From NCBI RefSeq assembly GCF_003314975.1, contig NZ_QNRF01000003.1, positions 248,001 through 312,000 of the forward strand: a DNA stretch of 64,000 bases, given 5' to 3'. The stretch's first letter is position 1. Every line of letters begins with the position of its first letter. The translations under genes were made by a program, and so were the position numbers. The stretch is from Marinomonas aquiplantarum. GTDB taxonomy: Bacteria; Pseudomonadota; Gammaproteobacteria; Pseudomonadales; Marinomonadaceae. Shown in pieces: positions 51,428 to 62,076 of the stretch. The notes beneath the pieces are model-generated. The model made no database searches. It had not been told where the DNA came from and was given only the letters and a program-made list of their open reading frames with translations.

Positions 51428-52195
51428 TTAAAACGCTTCGCCATTGTATTGCGTGACCATACAGTCTTTGCCTTTTTCTTTCAGCATCATACAAAAATCG
51501 ACACTAAAGGACTTTTGTAAGAAAGGCCCTACTTTTAGCTGATACATAGTGCGACCTTTGACGTCTTTTTGATTAATCTTAGGCACTAACCCATCATAAG
51601 CTGTTGGATCGTTTTTCATTAATACCTGCCAGCCGCGAACCGCTTCATTACGATTTGAATAAGCCGCTAACTGCACACCGTAACCATCATTCGACATTGC
51701 GCTGTTAGTCGCTTGTGATGACGCCTGAGACACTTCTGTTGACGCCAAGGGTGCAGCTTGAGCCATGTTCATGTCATCCTCTGTCGCCGCTGCCAATGGT
51801 GCCGCTGGCATGGCTTCTGAGGACATAGCTTCTGAGGACATTGACGTTGAATCAGCCGCCATGGGGGCCATTGTGTCTGGAGAAGTTTCGACTAAAGGTG
51901 CAACATTGGTTGCCGCCATACTGTCATCCACATCAATCATAGTGGATTCGGAAGAGTCTGGCATTTCGTTGGCCGCTTCTAAAGCTAACTTTTCTTGTTT
52001 CAAGGCCGCCACTTCTGCCTCAAGCGCATCAATCTTATCTAGCTTAACTTGAGCGGTTTGCCACTGCTCTTCATGGGTTCGGACTTTGGTTTGTAAGTCT
52101 TCATAGCTCATGAAGGTGTTCTTTTCACCAGTTGATGAACAAGCCGCCAACACTAATCCCATTTGGACTACGATTAGCTTTTTCGTTATTCCCAT
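51428..52195 (-). CDS. SPOR-domain lipoprotein
   Basis: This protein of about 255 residues has a lipoprotein signal peptide (lipobox LAAC). A coiled coil with Leu heptads (KIDALEAEVAALKQEKLALE) follows, then a Ser/Ala/Met-rich low-complexity linker of about 90 residues. A C-terminal SPOR domain (YGVQLAAYSNRNEAVRGWQV to CMVTQYNGEAF) would bind denuded septal peptidoglycan. It probably localises at the division site. ATG at 52195 (MGITKK) has GGAGAGA at a suitable distance. Confidence 0.85.
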   Translation of the reverse strand: MGITKKLIVVQMGLVLAACSSTGEKNTFMSYEDLQTKVRTHEEQWQTAQVKLDKIDALEAEVAALKQEKLALEAANEMPDSSESTMIDVDDSMAATNVAPLVETSPDTMAPMAADSTSMSSEAMSSEAMPAAPLAAATEDDMNMAQAAPLASTEVSQASSQATNSAMSNDGYGVQLAAYSNRNEAVRGWQVLMKNDPTAYDGLVPKINQKDVKGRTMYQLKVGPFLQKSFSVDFCMMLKEKGKDCMVTQYNGEAF

Positions 52196-52278
52196 TGCCA
52201 TTCTCTCCATCTAGACGAATTATAGGGCTTGCACGTGAGCGTTATCGCCTCGACAAACCTGCAAGCCAAAAAATACCT

Positions 52279-52710
52279 TCAGCCAGTATATATAAGGTGT
52301 TGTCCCCATAAAATCAAAGCGTAGCGGCCAGCCTTACCAAGCACCACTAAGGGGATAAAATACCAAAGCGAAGTTCTAAAAACACCTGCCGCTAAAGCTA
52401 TACCATCGCCTATAATGGGTAGCCAAGTAAAGAGCAAACTCCATACTCCATAGCGATTAAAGTAATATTCTGCTTTTACGCGCTTTTTTGAGTCAACTGG
52501 AAACCACCGACGCCCTTCAAAACGAGTCAGGTAAGCACCAAGAATCCAAGTGGTTACTGCGCCTAAACTATTACCGATAGTTGCCCAGCTCCAAAGCCAA
52601 ATAAGGCTAATGGTTTCTTGCGCTGCGTAAAACAGTAGCAAGGCTTCAGACCCCAAGGGTAATACGGTGGCCGACAAAAATGACACGACCAAAATGGTGA
52701 CATATTCCAA
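52279..52710 (-). CDS. YqaA/DedA-like small membrane protein
   Basis: This 143-residue protein has four helices and the layout of the YqaA group of the DedA/SNARE-associated superfamily (LPLGSEALLLFYAAQ, GNSLGAVTTWILGAYL, LLFTWLPIIGDGIALAAGVF). YqaA-like proteins are small relatives of DedA; the family supports membrane lipid homeostasis. It is monocistronic. Confidence 0.82.
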   Translation of the reverse strand: MEYVTILVVSFLSATVLPLGSEALLLFYAAQETISLIWLWSWATIGNSLGAVTTWILGAYLTRFEGRRWFPVDSKKRVKAEYYFNRYGVWSLLFTWLPIIGDGIALAAGVFRTSLWYFIPLVVLGKAGRYALILWGQHLIYTG

Positions 52711-52868
52711 GTGACTTCTTACCTTCTAACAGACTTTCGGGGTCATTCACCAAAACCATGATCTAGCTCATGAAAATCGGCTAGCAATAATTATAAAAAT
52801 AATTAATCCTACTAGCTGAATGAATTCTATATAACAAAATCAAGAGAGCCGAAGCACGGAGGCAAACC

Positions 52869-54479
52869 ATGCTCAACCGCATAAATGATATCAAAATTCG
52901 CTATAAACTCTGGGCCATCATCGGCTTAATGTCATTGGGGACAACGGCGTTAATTTTGGTGTCGCTTTCGTCGCTTTTTTACAGCCACGTAGACGCTCGA
53001 AAAGAACGCACTGCTGACATTCTCGACATTGTAAACACGTCTCTATTATCCCTTTATCAACAGCAAGAAAACAATCAAATATCCCCACAGCAGGCAAAAC
53101 AAGACGCTTTAGCCCTCTTGTCTGAGTTTCGCTATGGTGATGGGCAAAGTGTTTGGGTATTACAAAACAATGACCGCGAACTTATCAACGCACCAGCGTC
53201 TTATACTCGTCAACAACCTCCAGCGTCTTTAACCGCAGCGTTAAAAGCATCACAAACATCAAACACGGCGCAGCAAAACATTGAATTTCATTACCAAGAT
53301 GCAACCGGTAATGAGCACAGCATGATTGCCAGCGCCCTAGACTTTAAGCCATGGCAACTGACGGTTATCACCACGACGTCTATGGATGCTGTCACTAACT
53401 TCTTTTTGGTGGCGCTAGTGGACTACGCCATTCTAGTGGGGATTTTAACCTTAGTCGTTGGCGGCACAGCCTTGTTTATTATTCATATGGTCACCACTCG
53501 TGTTACCAGTTTGTGCCATACCATGACGACGGTTCAACACTCAGGTGATCTCACCCAGCGAGTGGAATTTAGCGGCAAAGATGAAATGGGCGCGATGGCG
53601 AAAGCATTTAACAGCATGATGAATGATTTTCAAAGCATTGTACGCAATGTCACGCACTCCAGCGAAACCCTAGACGGCATTGTTGGGCAAACCAATCAGT
53701 CCACACAGAAAACTGTTGAAGGGGTGGCGCGTCAACTTTCTAACACAGACCAAGCCACAGAATTAATGCAAAGTGTGATGACTTCAGTTGAAGAAGCATT
53801 GGGCATTGCTGAGCAAGCAAAGAATAAAACACAGGAGCTTGGTCAACACTCGAAGCAAGGCTTGGGTGTGATGGACAAAGCCAATCAAGACATTCAACGC
53901 CTCTCTCATGAAGTTGGTCAGGCCGCTCAGCAAATACAAACCTTACGAGAAGAAGTGACACACATTCACGAGCGGCTGGGCATCATTTCCGAAGTGGCCG
54001 AACAAACCAATTTATTGGCGTTAAATGCAGCAATTGAAGCGGCACGAGCTGGAGAACAAGGACGTGGATTTGCGGTGGTCGCCGACGAAGTTCGCCATCT
54101 GGCACAAAGATCCCAGCTGGCCGCCACCGAAATTGGTGGGTTAATTGATCGATTAACACAGCAAACCGACACGGCGGTGGGGGTAATGGAGTCAGCACAA
54201 AGTACGGCCAATCAAGGGGCAAACCAAACCGCAGAAGCCGGACAAGCCTTTTCCGAAATTGCTGAAGGGGTGATTTCCATCTCGCAATTAAACAGCCACA
54301 TCAGCCAGGCGGCTGATCGCCAATACGAATCTTCTCAAACCGTTCACCAAGCGTTAGGGGACATTGCGGTGATTTGTCAGGAAAACAACGACAACTCAAC
54401 CGACATTCGGACTTCGGTTGATCAGCTACAAGACTGTGCGACACAGCTACGTCAGCTGGTCCATCAATTCAGCATCTAA
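52869..54479 (+). CDS. Methyl-accepting chemotaxis protein with Cache domain
   Basis: This 536-residue chemoreceptor has a TM helix (about 15-36), a periplasmic Cache-type sensor ([21 protein letters not shown] near residue 94), a second helix near 178-198, a HAMP domain and a long signalling coiled coil. The hairpin tip [20 protein letters not shown] and [20 protein letters not shown] is intact. It would report a small ligand to CheA via CheW. The ligand is unknown; single Cache domains often bind organic acids. It has its own terminator. Confidence 0.93.
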   Translation: MLNRINDIKIRYKLWAIIGLMSLGTTALILVSLSSLFYSHVDARKERTADILDIVNTSLLSLYQQQENNQISPQQAKQDALALLSEFRYGDGQSVWVLQNNDRELINAPASYTRQQPPASLTAALKASQTSNTAQQNIEFHYQDATGNEHSMIASALDFKPWQLTVITTTSMDAVTNFFLVALVDYAILVGILTLVVGGTALFIIHMVTTRVTSLCHTMTTVQHSGDLTQRVEFSGKDEMGAMAKAFNSMMNDFQSIVRNVTHSSETLDGIVGQTNQSTQKTVEGVARQLSNTDQATELMQSVMTSVEEALGIAEQAKNKTQELGQHSKQGLGVMDKANQDIQRLSHEVGQAAQQIQTLREEVTHIHERLGIISEVAEQTNLLALNAAIEAARAGEQGRGFAVVADEVRHLAQRSQLAATEIGGLIDRLTQQTDTAVGVMESAQSTANQGANQTAEAGQAFSEIAEGVISISQLNSHISQAADRQYESSQTVHQALGDIAVICQENNDNSTDIRTSVDQLQDCATQLRQLVHQFSI

Positions 54480-54483
54480 CTGC

Positions 54484-54521
54484 ATGATTGGGCGTTTCAG
54501 CCTGAGCAAACGCCCAATCAT
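54484..54521 (+). terminator. Intrinsic terminator after the first chemoreceptor gene
   Basis: ATGATTGGGCGTTT and its perfect complement form a 14-bp stem around a 10-base loop, just after the stop codon. A CTCTTT sequence follows. Confidence 0.75.
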
Positions 54522-54665
54522 CCTCTTTAATAAACAAATAATTTGCAAACAGGCCGATTTACGACTTTAACTTATTGGTGAGTTTCATTTTATTTGGGTA
54601 TAGTGATCCAAAGGTTGTACGAAGAGTTCCTATTTTCATTACGCTATTAAAGGGTAGAAATAGAA

Positions 54666-57600
54666 ATGCCGTCCGATACGCAAGATACGCTCGACTCTCT
54701 TTATCAACACATTCAAGCGGTGATTTTATCGCGCCAGCACCCTGTCACTGGGCTCTTTCCAGCCAGCACCAGCATTAATAACCACGGTAATTATACCGAT
54801 GCTTGGGTACGTGATAATGTCTATAGTATCCAAGCCGTTTGGGCCTTATATTTGGCTTATAAACGCGCCTCTGATACCGATAAGCGCGCTCATGAGCTAG
54901 AGTTTGCTTGCATCAAGATGATGCGTGGCTTGCTGTTCGCCATGATGCGACAATCCCACAAAGTGGAAGCCTTCAAACACAGTCTTGACCCCAAAGACGC
55001 CTTACACGCCAAATACGACACAAAAACCGGTTTAGAAGCCGTCGCCGATGATGCGTGGGGGCATTTGCAAATCGATGCCACCAGCTTTTACTTGCTGATG
55101 ATGGCGCAAATGACCAAAGCCGGCAGTAAAATCATTTTCTCTCGTGATGAATTCAATTTTATTCAAAACCTCATCTATTACATTTCACGTACCTATCGCA
55201 CGCCAGATTACGGCATCTGGGAACGTGGCAATAAGGTGAATAATGGCAAGGCGGAAATCAATGCCAGTTCCGTTGGCATGGCCAAAGCCGCCATGGAAGC
55301 CATGGATGGTTTAAACCTGTTTGGTGACGACGGTCCTGAATGGGCTGTGGTTCACTCCTTTGCCGATGCGGTCGCGCGGGCAGGCTCGGTTTTGCAATCA
55401 TTATTGCCGAAAGAGTCTCGCTCAAAAGAAGTCGATAGCGCTATTTTAAGCATCATTGGCTTTCCCGCTTTTGCCGTCAACGATGAAAAGCTTACCCGAC
55501 GAACTCGGCAAGAAATCCTCAATAAATTGGGTGGTGAATACGGTTGTAAACGCTTCCTTCTGGACGGACACCAATCTGTCTTAGAAGACAAAAACCGGAT
55601 TCATTATGAGTACGATGAACTCATTAACTTTGAACACATTGAGTCAGAGTGGCCGCTGTTTTTTACTTACTTATACATAGATCGTCTGTTTGCTCGTGAT
55701 TGGGAAAGTGCCAATTACTATCGCCACAAGCTCGAAACCCTAATGGTTGAAAAAGACGGTCAAAAACTCTTACCTGAGCTTTATTATGTCCCGCAAGAGA
55801 ACATCTTAGCGGAAAAAGAAAAGCCCGGTTCACAACGTCGTTTGCCGAATGACAATTTGCCGCTGGTATGGGCGCAGAGCTTATACCTTGTCGGTAAAAT
55901 GCTTGATGAAGAGCTGATTAAAACTGACGACCTAGACCCACTCGGATTGCACAAGATCCAGCATAGAAAACATAAAATCACCACCTCTATGGTGATTTTG
56001 GCGCAAAACGATAAAGTCAAACAAAAGCTAATGGACGCGGGCTGCTTGTGCCAAACCCTTGACGAAATTGCACCTCTCAAAGCCATTACCGCCGAACAGC
56101 TGGTGACAACCTACCAACACTTGGGCGAATCCACTTCCCTCGGCTTAACCGGTCGTCCAAATCGCGCCCTTAATAGTTTGGCAACGTCACAGGCGTTTAG
56201 CATCAATAACGAGCATTATTTGTGTCTCTCTTGGATACAAAACGAAGACAAAGATTACCGTAAGATTGACCCAGATTTGTTCCAAGCGCACATTCGAAAT
56301 GAGCTTACCAGCTTAGCAAATCATTGGTATTACCAAGCCAACGCGGTGTTTACTATTTTAATTGACGAAGCCATCAGTGAAATGAGCAACAGTCATGAAC
56401 TGTTTGAATTCATTCGTCTTTTACAAAAGCGTGAAAATGATGCTTATCGCGTCATCCCACAATCCGCTAAAAACGCATTCAAATCAGGCAATCGTCGCGT
56501 CATTACCATGAAGCCGAGTGACTCTCTGCAGTTGGGCATTCAATTAAGCCATCATGAACGCAGCTGGCCACTGGCGGACGATGATCAATACTTCTCCCTT
56601 GACCAAGAGCATGCCACGACCGACAACCTATTGTCGCAGTTGTCTGAAACCCCTTCTCTTAATCAAGCCGTACATTGCCTGACCTTGCTCGGGGAACGTA
56701 AAGCTTTGATGAATACCTTACCCAATTCAACGCCAGCCACGACCGCATACAAAGTACTGCATAAAGTCTATTTGCAAACCCTTATCTCCGAGAACTGGCG
56801 TGCCGCTCGGCAACTCTATGCTCTGTTGATTACACCAACCACGGATCTAGCGACCTACATCGCAGATATTACCGTAAGACAACGTTTCTTAGTTGTTGGC
56901 GAAACCCCAGACAGCGAGATTGAGATCAGCTCCCCCTTACATCAAGACGCCATTCTTGAAGCGATGAGAAAGACGTCCAGCAGTGCCATCAGTTTGGTTC
57001 TGTGTCATGAATTAATTGCCATCGCCGGTACCTTAATCCGCACTCAGCCAGACTTCTTTTCGGGGATCCGCACCATTCGCATTCATAACCTTGTAATGCT
57101 GTGTGCTCGCTACTTTGACCCAGATGACTCTGCTCCTATCTATGACACTTTGGCTAAAGTATCTCCAAGCGCACTCTACTTTGCCCTTGAACATGTGTTA
57201 AAACAAAAACACGACGAATTCGCCCACGTTGCCACCAGCTTGCGATACCATCACACCACAGATGCCCAAGGGGCCCTAAAAGACATTGATTGGTTCGAGT
57301 GGCGCTCAGAGCAAGGCATGATTACCAAGCTACCGGATAGTCTTTTGCTGCAATTTTGGGAAAGTCTAAGTCACGTCAATACCATTGTCTTTGGTGACTT
57401 ACAAAGCAATACACGACTCGATTGCAAACGCGCCTTAAACTCCATGACACCTGGGGAGGACACCTTTGCCCTACTCGTCGAAGACCTCACCTCTGACATT
57501 CACCCTAGTTGGTATAAGAGTTTAATTTTTGAGGGCTTATACGCCTTCATTCAGTTCTGTCAGCAACACAAAAAATGTCAATTTGAGCAGGAGGTCAACC

Positions 57601-57791
57601 TTCCTGTATTAGTGTCTCAAGCCGCTATGGACTATGCTAAACAGTATCAGGCAGAACATCCTGAAGAAGATCAAATTGCAGCGGCCGTGGATGACTTTGC
57701 CCAGATCACACCAAGCAAAGCCAATCAGTTCTTGCGCTGGGCGGTCAGCAAGCTTCATAGTCATCAGTACCAACATTCATCGAGTGAATAA
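54666..57791 (+). CDS. Phosphorylase-kinase-alpha / GH15-like protein
   Basis: This 1041-residue protein looks like a bacterial relative of the eukaryotic phosphorylase kinase alpha/beta subunits. The N-terminal about 430 residues form a GH15-type (alpha/alpha)6 barrel (HPVTGLFPASTSINNHGNYT, then DAWVRDNVYSIQAVWALYLA near the start, and GLEAVADDAWGHLQIDATSF); the remaining 600 residues are helical. It stands directly before glgB and glgX and likely acts in glycogen turnover, either as a glucan-hydrolysing or binding protein. The regulatory role of the eukaryotic enzyme cannot be assumed. RBS AAGGG precedes the ATG. Confidence 0.8.
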   Translation: MPSDTQDTLDSLYQHIQAVILSRQHPVTGLFPASTSINNHGNYTDAWVRDNVYSIQAVWALYLAYKRASDTDKRAHELEFACIKMMRGLLFAMMRQSHKVEAFKHSLDPKDALHAKYDTKTGLEAVADDAWGHLQIDATSFYLLMMAQMTKAGSKIIFSRDEFNFIQNLIYYISRTYRTPDYGIWERGNKVNNGKAEINASSVGMAKAAMEAMDGLNLFGDDGPEWAVVHSFADAVARAGSVLQSLLPKESRSKEVDSAILSIIGFPAFAVNDEKLTRRTRQEILNKLGGEYGCKRFLLDGHQSVLEDKNRIHYEYDELINFEHIESEWPLFFTYLYIDRLFARDWESANYYRHKLETLMVEKDGQKLLPELYYVPQENILAEKEKPGSQRRLPNDNLPLVWAQSLYLVGKMLDEELIKTDDLDPLGLHKIQHRKHKITTSMVILAQNDKVKQKLMDAGCLCQTLDEIAPLKAITAEQLVTTYQHLGESTSLGLTGRPNRALNSLATSQAFSINNEHYLCLSWIQNEDKDYRKIDPDLFQAHIRNELTSLANHWYYQANAVFTILIDEAISEMSNSHELFEFIRLLQKRENDAYRVIPQSAKNAFKSGNRRVITMKPSDSLQLGIQLSHHERSWPLADDDQYFSLDQEHATTDNLLSQLSETPSLNQAVHCLTLLGERKALMNTLPNSTPATTAYKVLHKVYLQTLISENWRAARQLYALLITPTTDLATYIADITVRQRFLVVGETPDSEIEISSPLHQDAILEAMRKTSSSAISLVLCHELIAIAGTLIRTQPDFFSGIRTIRIHNLVMLCARYFDPDDSAPIYDTLAKVSPSALYFALEHVLKQKHDEFAHVATSLRYHHTTDAQGALKDIDWFEWRSEQGMITKLPDSLLLQFWESLSHVNTIVFGDLQSNTRLDCKRALNSMTPGEDTFALLVEDLTSDIHPSWYKSLIFEGLYAFIQFCQQHKKCQFEQEVNLPVLVSQAAMDYAKQYQAEHPEEDQIAAAVDDFAQITPSKANQFLRWAVSKLHSHQYQHSSSE

Positions 57792-57814
57792 ATTGACTCT
57801 GGCTGGAGAATTGA

Positions 57815-60007
57815 ATGGATTTAGTCAAGCACGACTTGTTTCAAGATTTAGCGAAAACGCAATGTGCCGACCCTTTTGGGTGTTTAGGACGTCACCAAGA
57901 TCCAGTGACTCAACAGCAAACCTTGTATGTGTGGCAACCTGAAGCGGAGTCCGTTCTGGTTTTAGCCATTGATCAAGATAAAACTCTGATGCAAATGACG
58001 CCCTCTGAACTCAGTGGGCTCTTTACCGCCCCTTGGCCTGAGGACATTGGTCACACACATTATCGACTAAAAATCCAATACCAAGATGGTAATCACCATA
58101 CTATCGTCGATCCATATCAGTTTACTGACAGCAGTTTCAAAGACCCTGAACACCACACAGCGAATCTCTTTAAAAGCCAAGGAGCCATTCAGCGCAGCGC
58201 GTACATTCATGATGAGCTAAGCATCCAAGGGGCTCGTTTTGCTGTCTACGCTCCGGCCGCTCGCTCTGTGTCTGTGGTGGGAGATTTTAATAGTTGGGAT
58301 GGGCGAGTTCATCCAATGTCGAGTAACGGCGATGGCATATGGCGCTTATTTATACCAGACGTCAACCATGGCGCCCGTTATAAATTTGAAATTCGCGCCC
58401 ATGACGGTGAATTATTACCTCATCGTACGGACCCTTACGCACAACAGATTGAACAATTCCCATCATTTGCCAGCATTACATGCTTTGATCGTCACCATGT
58501 TTGGGCTGACTCAGACTGGCGACAACGCTCCGTTGAGGATCTCTACGAACGTCCCATGAGTATTTATGAAGTACACCTCGGCTCATGGCGGCGCAAAGCG
58601 GGCAATCAGCCTCTTAGCTATTTAGAACTCAAAGACCAGCTGGTGCCTTATGTTAAAAGCATGGGGTACACCCACGTAGAGCTATTACCCATCACTGAAT
58701 ACCCGTTTGATGGCTCTTGGGGCTATCAACCAGTTGGGCTGTATGCTGTCACCTCACGCTTTGGTCACCCTGAAGACTTTAAGGCTTTGGTTGATGCCTT
58801 TCACCAAGCAGGTATTGGCGTGATTATGGATTGGGTGCCTGCGCATTTTCCGGCTGACAGTCATGGTTTGGCGAATTTTGACGGCAGCAAACAATATGAG
58901 TACCCAGATCCGAAAAAGGGTTGGCATCCAGAATGGAACTCCTTGATCTATGATTTCGGCAAAGATCACGTGGTCAATTACTTAATCAGTAACGCGGTTT
59001 ATTGGTTGGAAGAGTTTCATATTGATGGTTTACGCGTCGATGCTGTGGCTTCCATGTTATACCTTGATTATGCCCGAGAAGAAGGAGAATGGATTGCAAA
59101 CCAAGACGGCGGCAATCACAACTATGAAGCCATCGCATTCCTGCGAAAACTCAATGAAACCATTTACCTTAATCACCCCAGTTGTTTTACCGTGGCGGAG
59201 GAATCGACCGCTTTTCCTGGCGTTTCTAAACCAACCTTTATGAATGGCTTAGGTTTTGGCTTCAAGTGGAACATGGGATGGATGAATGACACCCTAGACT
59301 ACATGCAACGAGATCCGATTTATCGACAATATCATCAAGGCGCATTGAGCTTTAGCATGGTGTACGCGTTTGACGAGCAATTTGTTTTACCCATTTCCCA
59401 TGACGAAGTAGTCCACGGTAAATACTCGATGATCGACAAGATGCCAGGTGATGCCTGGCAGAAGTTCGCAAACTTACGCGCCTTTTCAGCTTACATGTAT
59501 TGTCATCCGGGGAAAAAGCTAAATTTCATGGGAAATGAATTTGCACAGGGACAAGAATGGAGTCACGAACGCTCACTCGACTGGCATTTGCTCGACATTC
59601 CCTATCATAAGGCGCAACAGGATCTGACCAAAGATTTAAACCAGCTCTATCAGCTACAAGTCAGCTTGCATTGTGATCATTCTGCCGAAGGCTTTGAATG
59701 GATCAGTCACGATGACAGTCAGAACAGTATTCTGGCCTTTGTACGACGGGCTAAAGACTCCTCTCAGCACCTTTTGGTCATCATCAATTTTACGCCAACG
59801 CCCCACTCTTCCTATCGAATTGGTGTGCCCGAAACTGGAACATATCGAGTGCTAATGAATACGGATGATGCGGTTTACCAAGGCAGCCAGTTTACCCAGC
59901 AATCAACCTATTCAACCGAGCCTATATCGCATCACGGCCGGGCGAATAGCGTCGAGGTACAGGTTCCCCCATTGTGTGGACTAATTTTAACGTGGCAGCA
60001 GGATTGA
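57815..60007 (+). CDS. glgB: GlgB, 1,4-alpha-glucan branching enzyme
   Basis: This 730-residue enzyme makes the alpha-1,6 branches of glycogen. It has an N-terminal tandem CBM48 region, including GVFNSWDGR-like VVGDFNSWDGRVHPM, and a GH13 barrel with all catalytic regions: GLRVDAVASMLYLDY (nucleophile Asp), TVAEESTAFPG (acid/base Glu) and VLPISHDEVVHGK (transition-state Asp). The gene follows the GH15-like gene by 23 bp with GGAG upstream, so the two are co-transcribed. Length is typical of the longer proteobacterial GlgB. Confidence 0.95.
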   Translation: MDLVKHDLFQDLAKTQCADPFGCLGRHQDPVTQQQTLYVWQPEAESVLVLAIDQDKTLMQMTPSELSGLFTAPWPEDIGHTHYRLKIQYQDGNHHTIVDPYQFTDSSFKDPEHHTANLFKSQGAIQRSAYIHDELSIQGARFAVYAPAARSVSVVGDFNSWDGRVHPMSSNGDGIWRLFIPDVNHGARYKFEIRAHDGELLPHRTDPYAQQIEQFPSFASITCFDRHHVWADSDWRQRSVEDLYERPMSIYEVHLGSWRRKAGNQPLSYLELKDQLVPYVKSMGYTHVELLPITEYPFDGSWGYQPVGLYAVTSRFGHPEDFKALVDAFHQAGIGVIMDWVPAHFPADSHGLANFDGSKQYEYPDPKKGWHPEWNSLIYDFGKDHVVNYLISNAVYWLEEFHIDGLRVDAVASMLYLDYAREEGEWIANQDGGNHNYEAIAFLRKLNETIYLNHPSCFTVAEESTAFPGVSKPTFMNGLGFGFKWNMGWMNDTLDYMQRDPIYRQYHQGALSFSMVYAFDEQFVLPISHDEVVHGKYSMIDKMPGDAWQKFANLRAFSAYMYCHPGKKLNFMGNEFAQGQEWSHERSLDWHLLDIPYHKAQQDLTKDLNQLYQLQVSLHCDHSAEGFEWISHDDSQNSILAFVRRAKDSSQHLLVIINFTPTPHSSYRIGVPETGTYRVLMNTDDAVYQGSQFTQQSTYSTEPISHHGRANSVEVQVPPLCGLILTWQQD

Positions 60008-60035
60008 TTCGGCGATTTAACTAGGAGAATTCAAG

Positions 60036-62072
60036 GTGAGCGCATATCAGGTGACCCAAGGCCAAACGTTTCCGTTGGGCCCTTCTATTCATCCCGATGG
60101 GATCAATTTCGCCGTGGTATCAGAAGACGCAAGTCAATTGTACCTCTGCCTATTTGATGAACATAACCAAGAATTGGAATCCATCCCCTTTATTGCCAAG
60201 CACAGAGGCATTTGGCATATGCTCGTGTTGGGGTTAAAGGCGGGACAAAGATATGGCATTCGAGCCGAAGGTCCATTTGAGCCGGAAAAACAACTCGTGT
60301 TTAACCCAGCCAAGCTGCTCATTGATCCCTACGCAAAAGCTCTAACCGATAAATTAGTTTGGCATCCAGATCAAGCTGCTATTACTGAACAGGGTGTGAT
60401 CCAAGCACAAGACTCTGCTCATTGCGTGCCTAAATGTCTGGCCATAGAACCCAAGGCTCAAGCCACACGACCTGCTAGAGTCAATGTGGCGAGCCATGAG
60501 CGCAGCCTATATGAACTGCACGTAAAAGGCTTTACCCAACAGCTGGATATTGACGAACAACACAAAGGCAAATACTTAGGCGTCATTTCTCGCCCTGCGA
60601 TTGCCCATCTACAGTCTCTCAATATCACCACCATTCAGTTGATGCCTTGCTTTACCTTTATGACGGAAAGGCATCTGCACCAACTGGACCTAAATAATTA
60701 TTGGGGATACAACCCAATCAACTTTTTTACCCCAGAACCGTCCTATGCTGAAAACGATGCGGTAGTCGAATTTCAAGCCATGATTGATGGACTCAGAGAG
60801 GCGGGATTCGAAGTTATTTTGGACGTGGTATATAACCACACGGCTGAAAGCGAATTGGATCAATCTTGTGTGAGTTTCAGAGGATTAGACAACGGACGCT
60901 ATTACCGCCATCAAGCGGGACAATACTTAAACTACACAGGGTGCGGAAACTGCTTTGATACCTTCAATCCAGCCAGTATTCGTCTCATTTGTGACAGCAT
61001 GCGCTATTGGGTGGATGTCATGGGAGTAGATGGCTTTCGCTTTGACTTAGGTGTGGATCTGGGGCGTACCGACCATGACTTCAGCGCCAATGCACCTTTA
61101 CTGCAAGCCATCTTACAAGACCCAATCCTAAGCCAAACCTGTCTTGTCATGGAACCTTGGGACATCGGCCCAAACGGTTATCAAGTCGGGCAATTTCCGA
61201 AGGGATTTTTAGAATGCAATGATAAATACCGCGACTCAGTGAAGCGGTTTTGGCATGGTGATTCAGGCATGATAGCCGAGTTCGCTACACGGCTTTTAGG
61301 GTCAAGAGATTGTTTCCATAAAGGCCATAAGAGCGCATTGAATTCCGTCAATTACATTACCTATCATGACGGTTTTACATTAGAGGATTTGGTGTCTTAC
61401 GAAGCGCGCCACAACCTGGCTAATATGGAAGACAATAGAGATGGTCATGGCGATAACATCAGTCAAAATTTCGGTGTGGAAGGCGAAACCCAAGACCCCG
61501 AAATACTGGCCTTGCGACTCAACCAGAAAATTTGCTTTCTTGCCACCTTATTATTAAGCCAAGGCACTCCTCACCTATTAGGCGGCGACGAGCTGTCTCA
61601 CAGTCAACAAGGTAATAACAATGCATACTGCCAAGACAATGACATCACTTGGCTCAATTGGTCTAAAGCATCACAGAGCCAGATATTAAAAGACACCATC
61701 AGCCAACTCATGGCATTACGCAAAGCCTACCCTATTTTGGCTGAGGTACACCTTGAAGATGATGCTTTGTTTCAGCATTTACCAGCTGACCAAGTGACTT
61801 GGCTAAATGAAAACAGTGACACTATGAGCCACGGAGATTGGCACACCCCGGATCGACATTTTATCGCCTTACTGTTAACCACGGCCAACCTGAGCAGTCG
61901 CTTATGGTTGATCTTTTACAACCAAGCTGCGCCAATTAACCTGCCTTTTCCTTCCCTGTCCGACCAAGATCAGGAGGTGAAGGCTGAGGTGCTATTTCAG
62001 TCTCCTAATGTTCAATTGACAGAGAAACATGTCACTTGCTCAGGTGCCAGCGTGGCTTTAGTTAGACTCTAA
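60036..62072 (+). CDS. glgX: GlgX-type glycogen debranching enzyme
   Basis: This 678-residue GH13 enzyme removes alpha-1,6 branches from phosphorylase-limited dextrin. The N-terminal CBM48 domain (GPSIHPDGINFAVVSEDA) is followed by the barrel with VILDVVYNHTAE, GFRFDLGVDLGR (nucleophile Asp), VMEPWDIGPNGYQVGQFP (Glu) and NYITYHDGFTLEDLV (Asp). It starts 28 bp after glgB with GTG, preceded by AGGAG. It is the last gene of the three-gene glycogen block; glgA, glgC and glgP are not in the window. Confidence 0.93.
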   Translation: MSAYQVTQGQTFPLGPSIHPDGINFAVVSEDASQLYLCLFDEHNQELESIPFIAKHRGIWHMLVLGLKAGQRYGIRAEGPFEPEKQLVFNPAKLLIDPYAKALTDKLVWHPDQAAITEQGVIQAQDSAHCVPKCLAIEPKAQATRPARVNVASHERSLYELHVKGFTQQLDIDEQHKGKYLGVISRPAIAHLQSLNITTIQLMPCFTFMTERHLHQLDLNNYWGYNPINFFTPEPSYAENDAVVEFQAMIDGLREAGFEVILDVVYNHTAESELDQSCVSFRGLDNGRYYRHQAGQYLNYTGCGNCFDTFNPASIRLICDSMRYWVDVMGVDGFRFDLGVDLGRTDHDFSANAPLLQAILQDPILSQTCLVMEPWDIGPNGYQVGQFPKGFLECNDKYRDSVKRFWHGDSGMIAEFATRLLGSRDCFHKGHKSALNSVNYITYHDGFTLEDLVSYEARHNLANMEDNRDGHGDNISQNFGVEGETQDPEILALRLNQKICFLATLLLSQGTPHLLGGDELSHSQQGNNNAYCQDNDITWLNWSKASQSQILKDTISQLMALRKAYPILAEVHLEDDALFQHLPADQVTWLNENSDTMSHGDWHTPDRHFIALLLTTANLSSRLWLIFYNQAAPINLPFPSLSDQDQEVKAEVLFQSPNVQLTEKHVTCSGASVALVRL

Positions 62073-62076
62073 AAAT

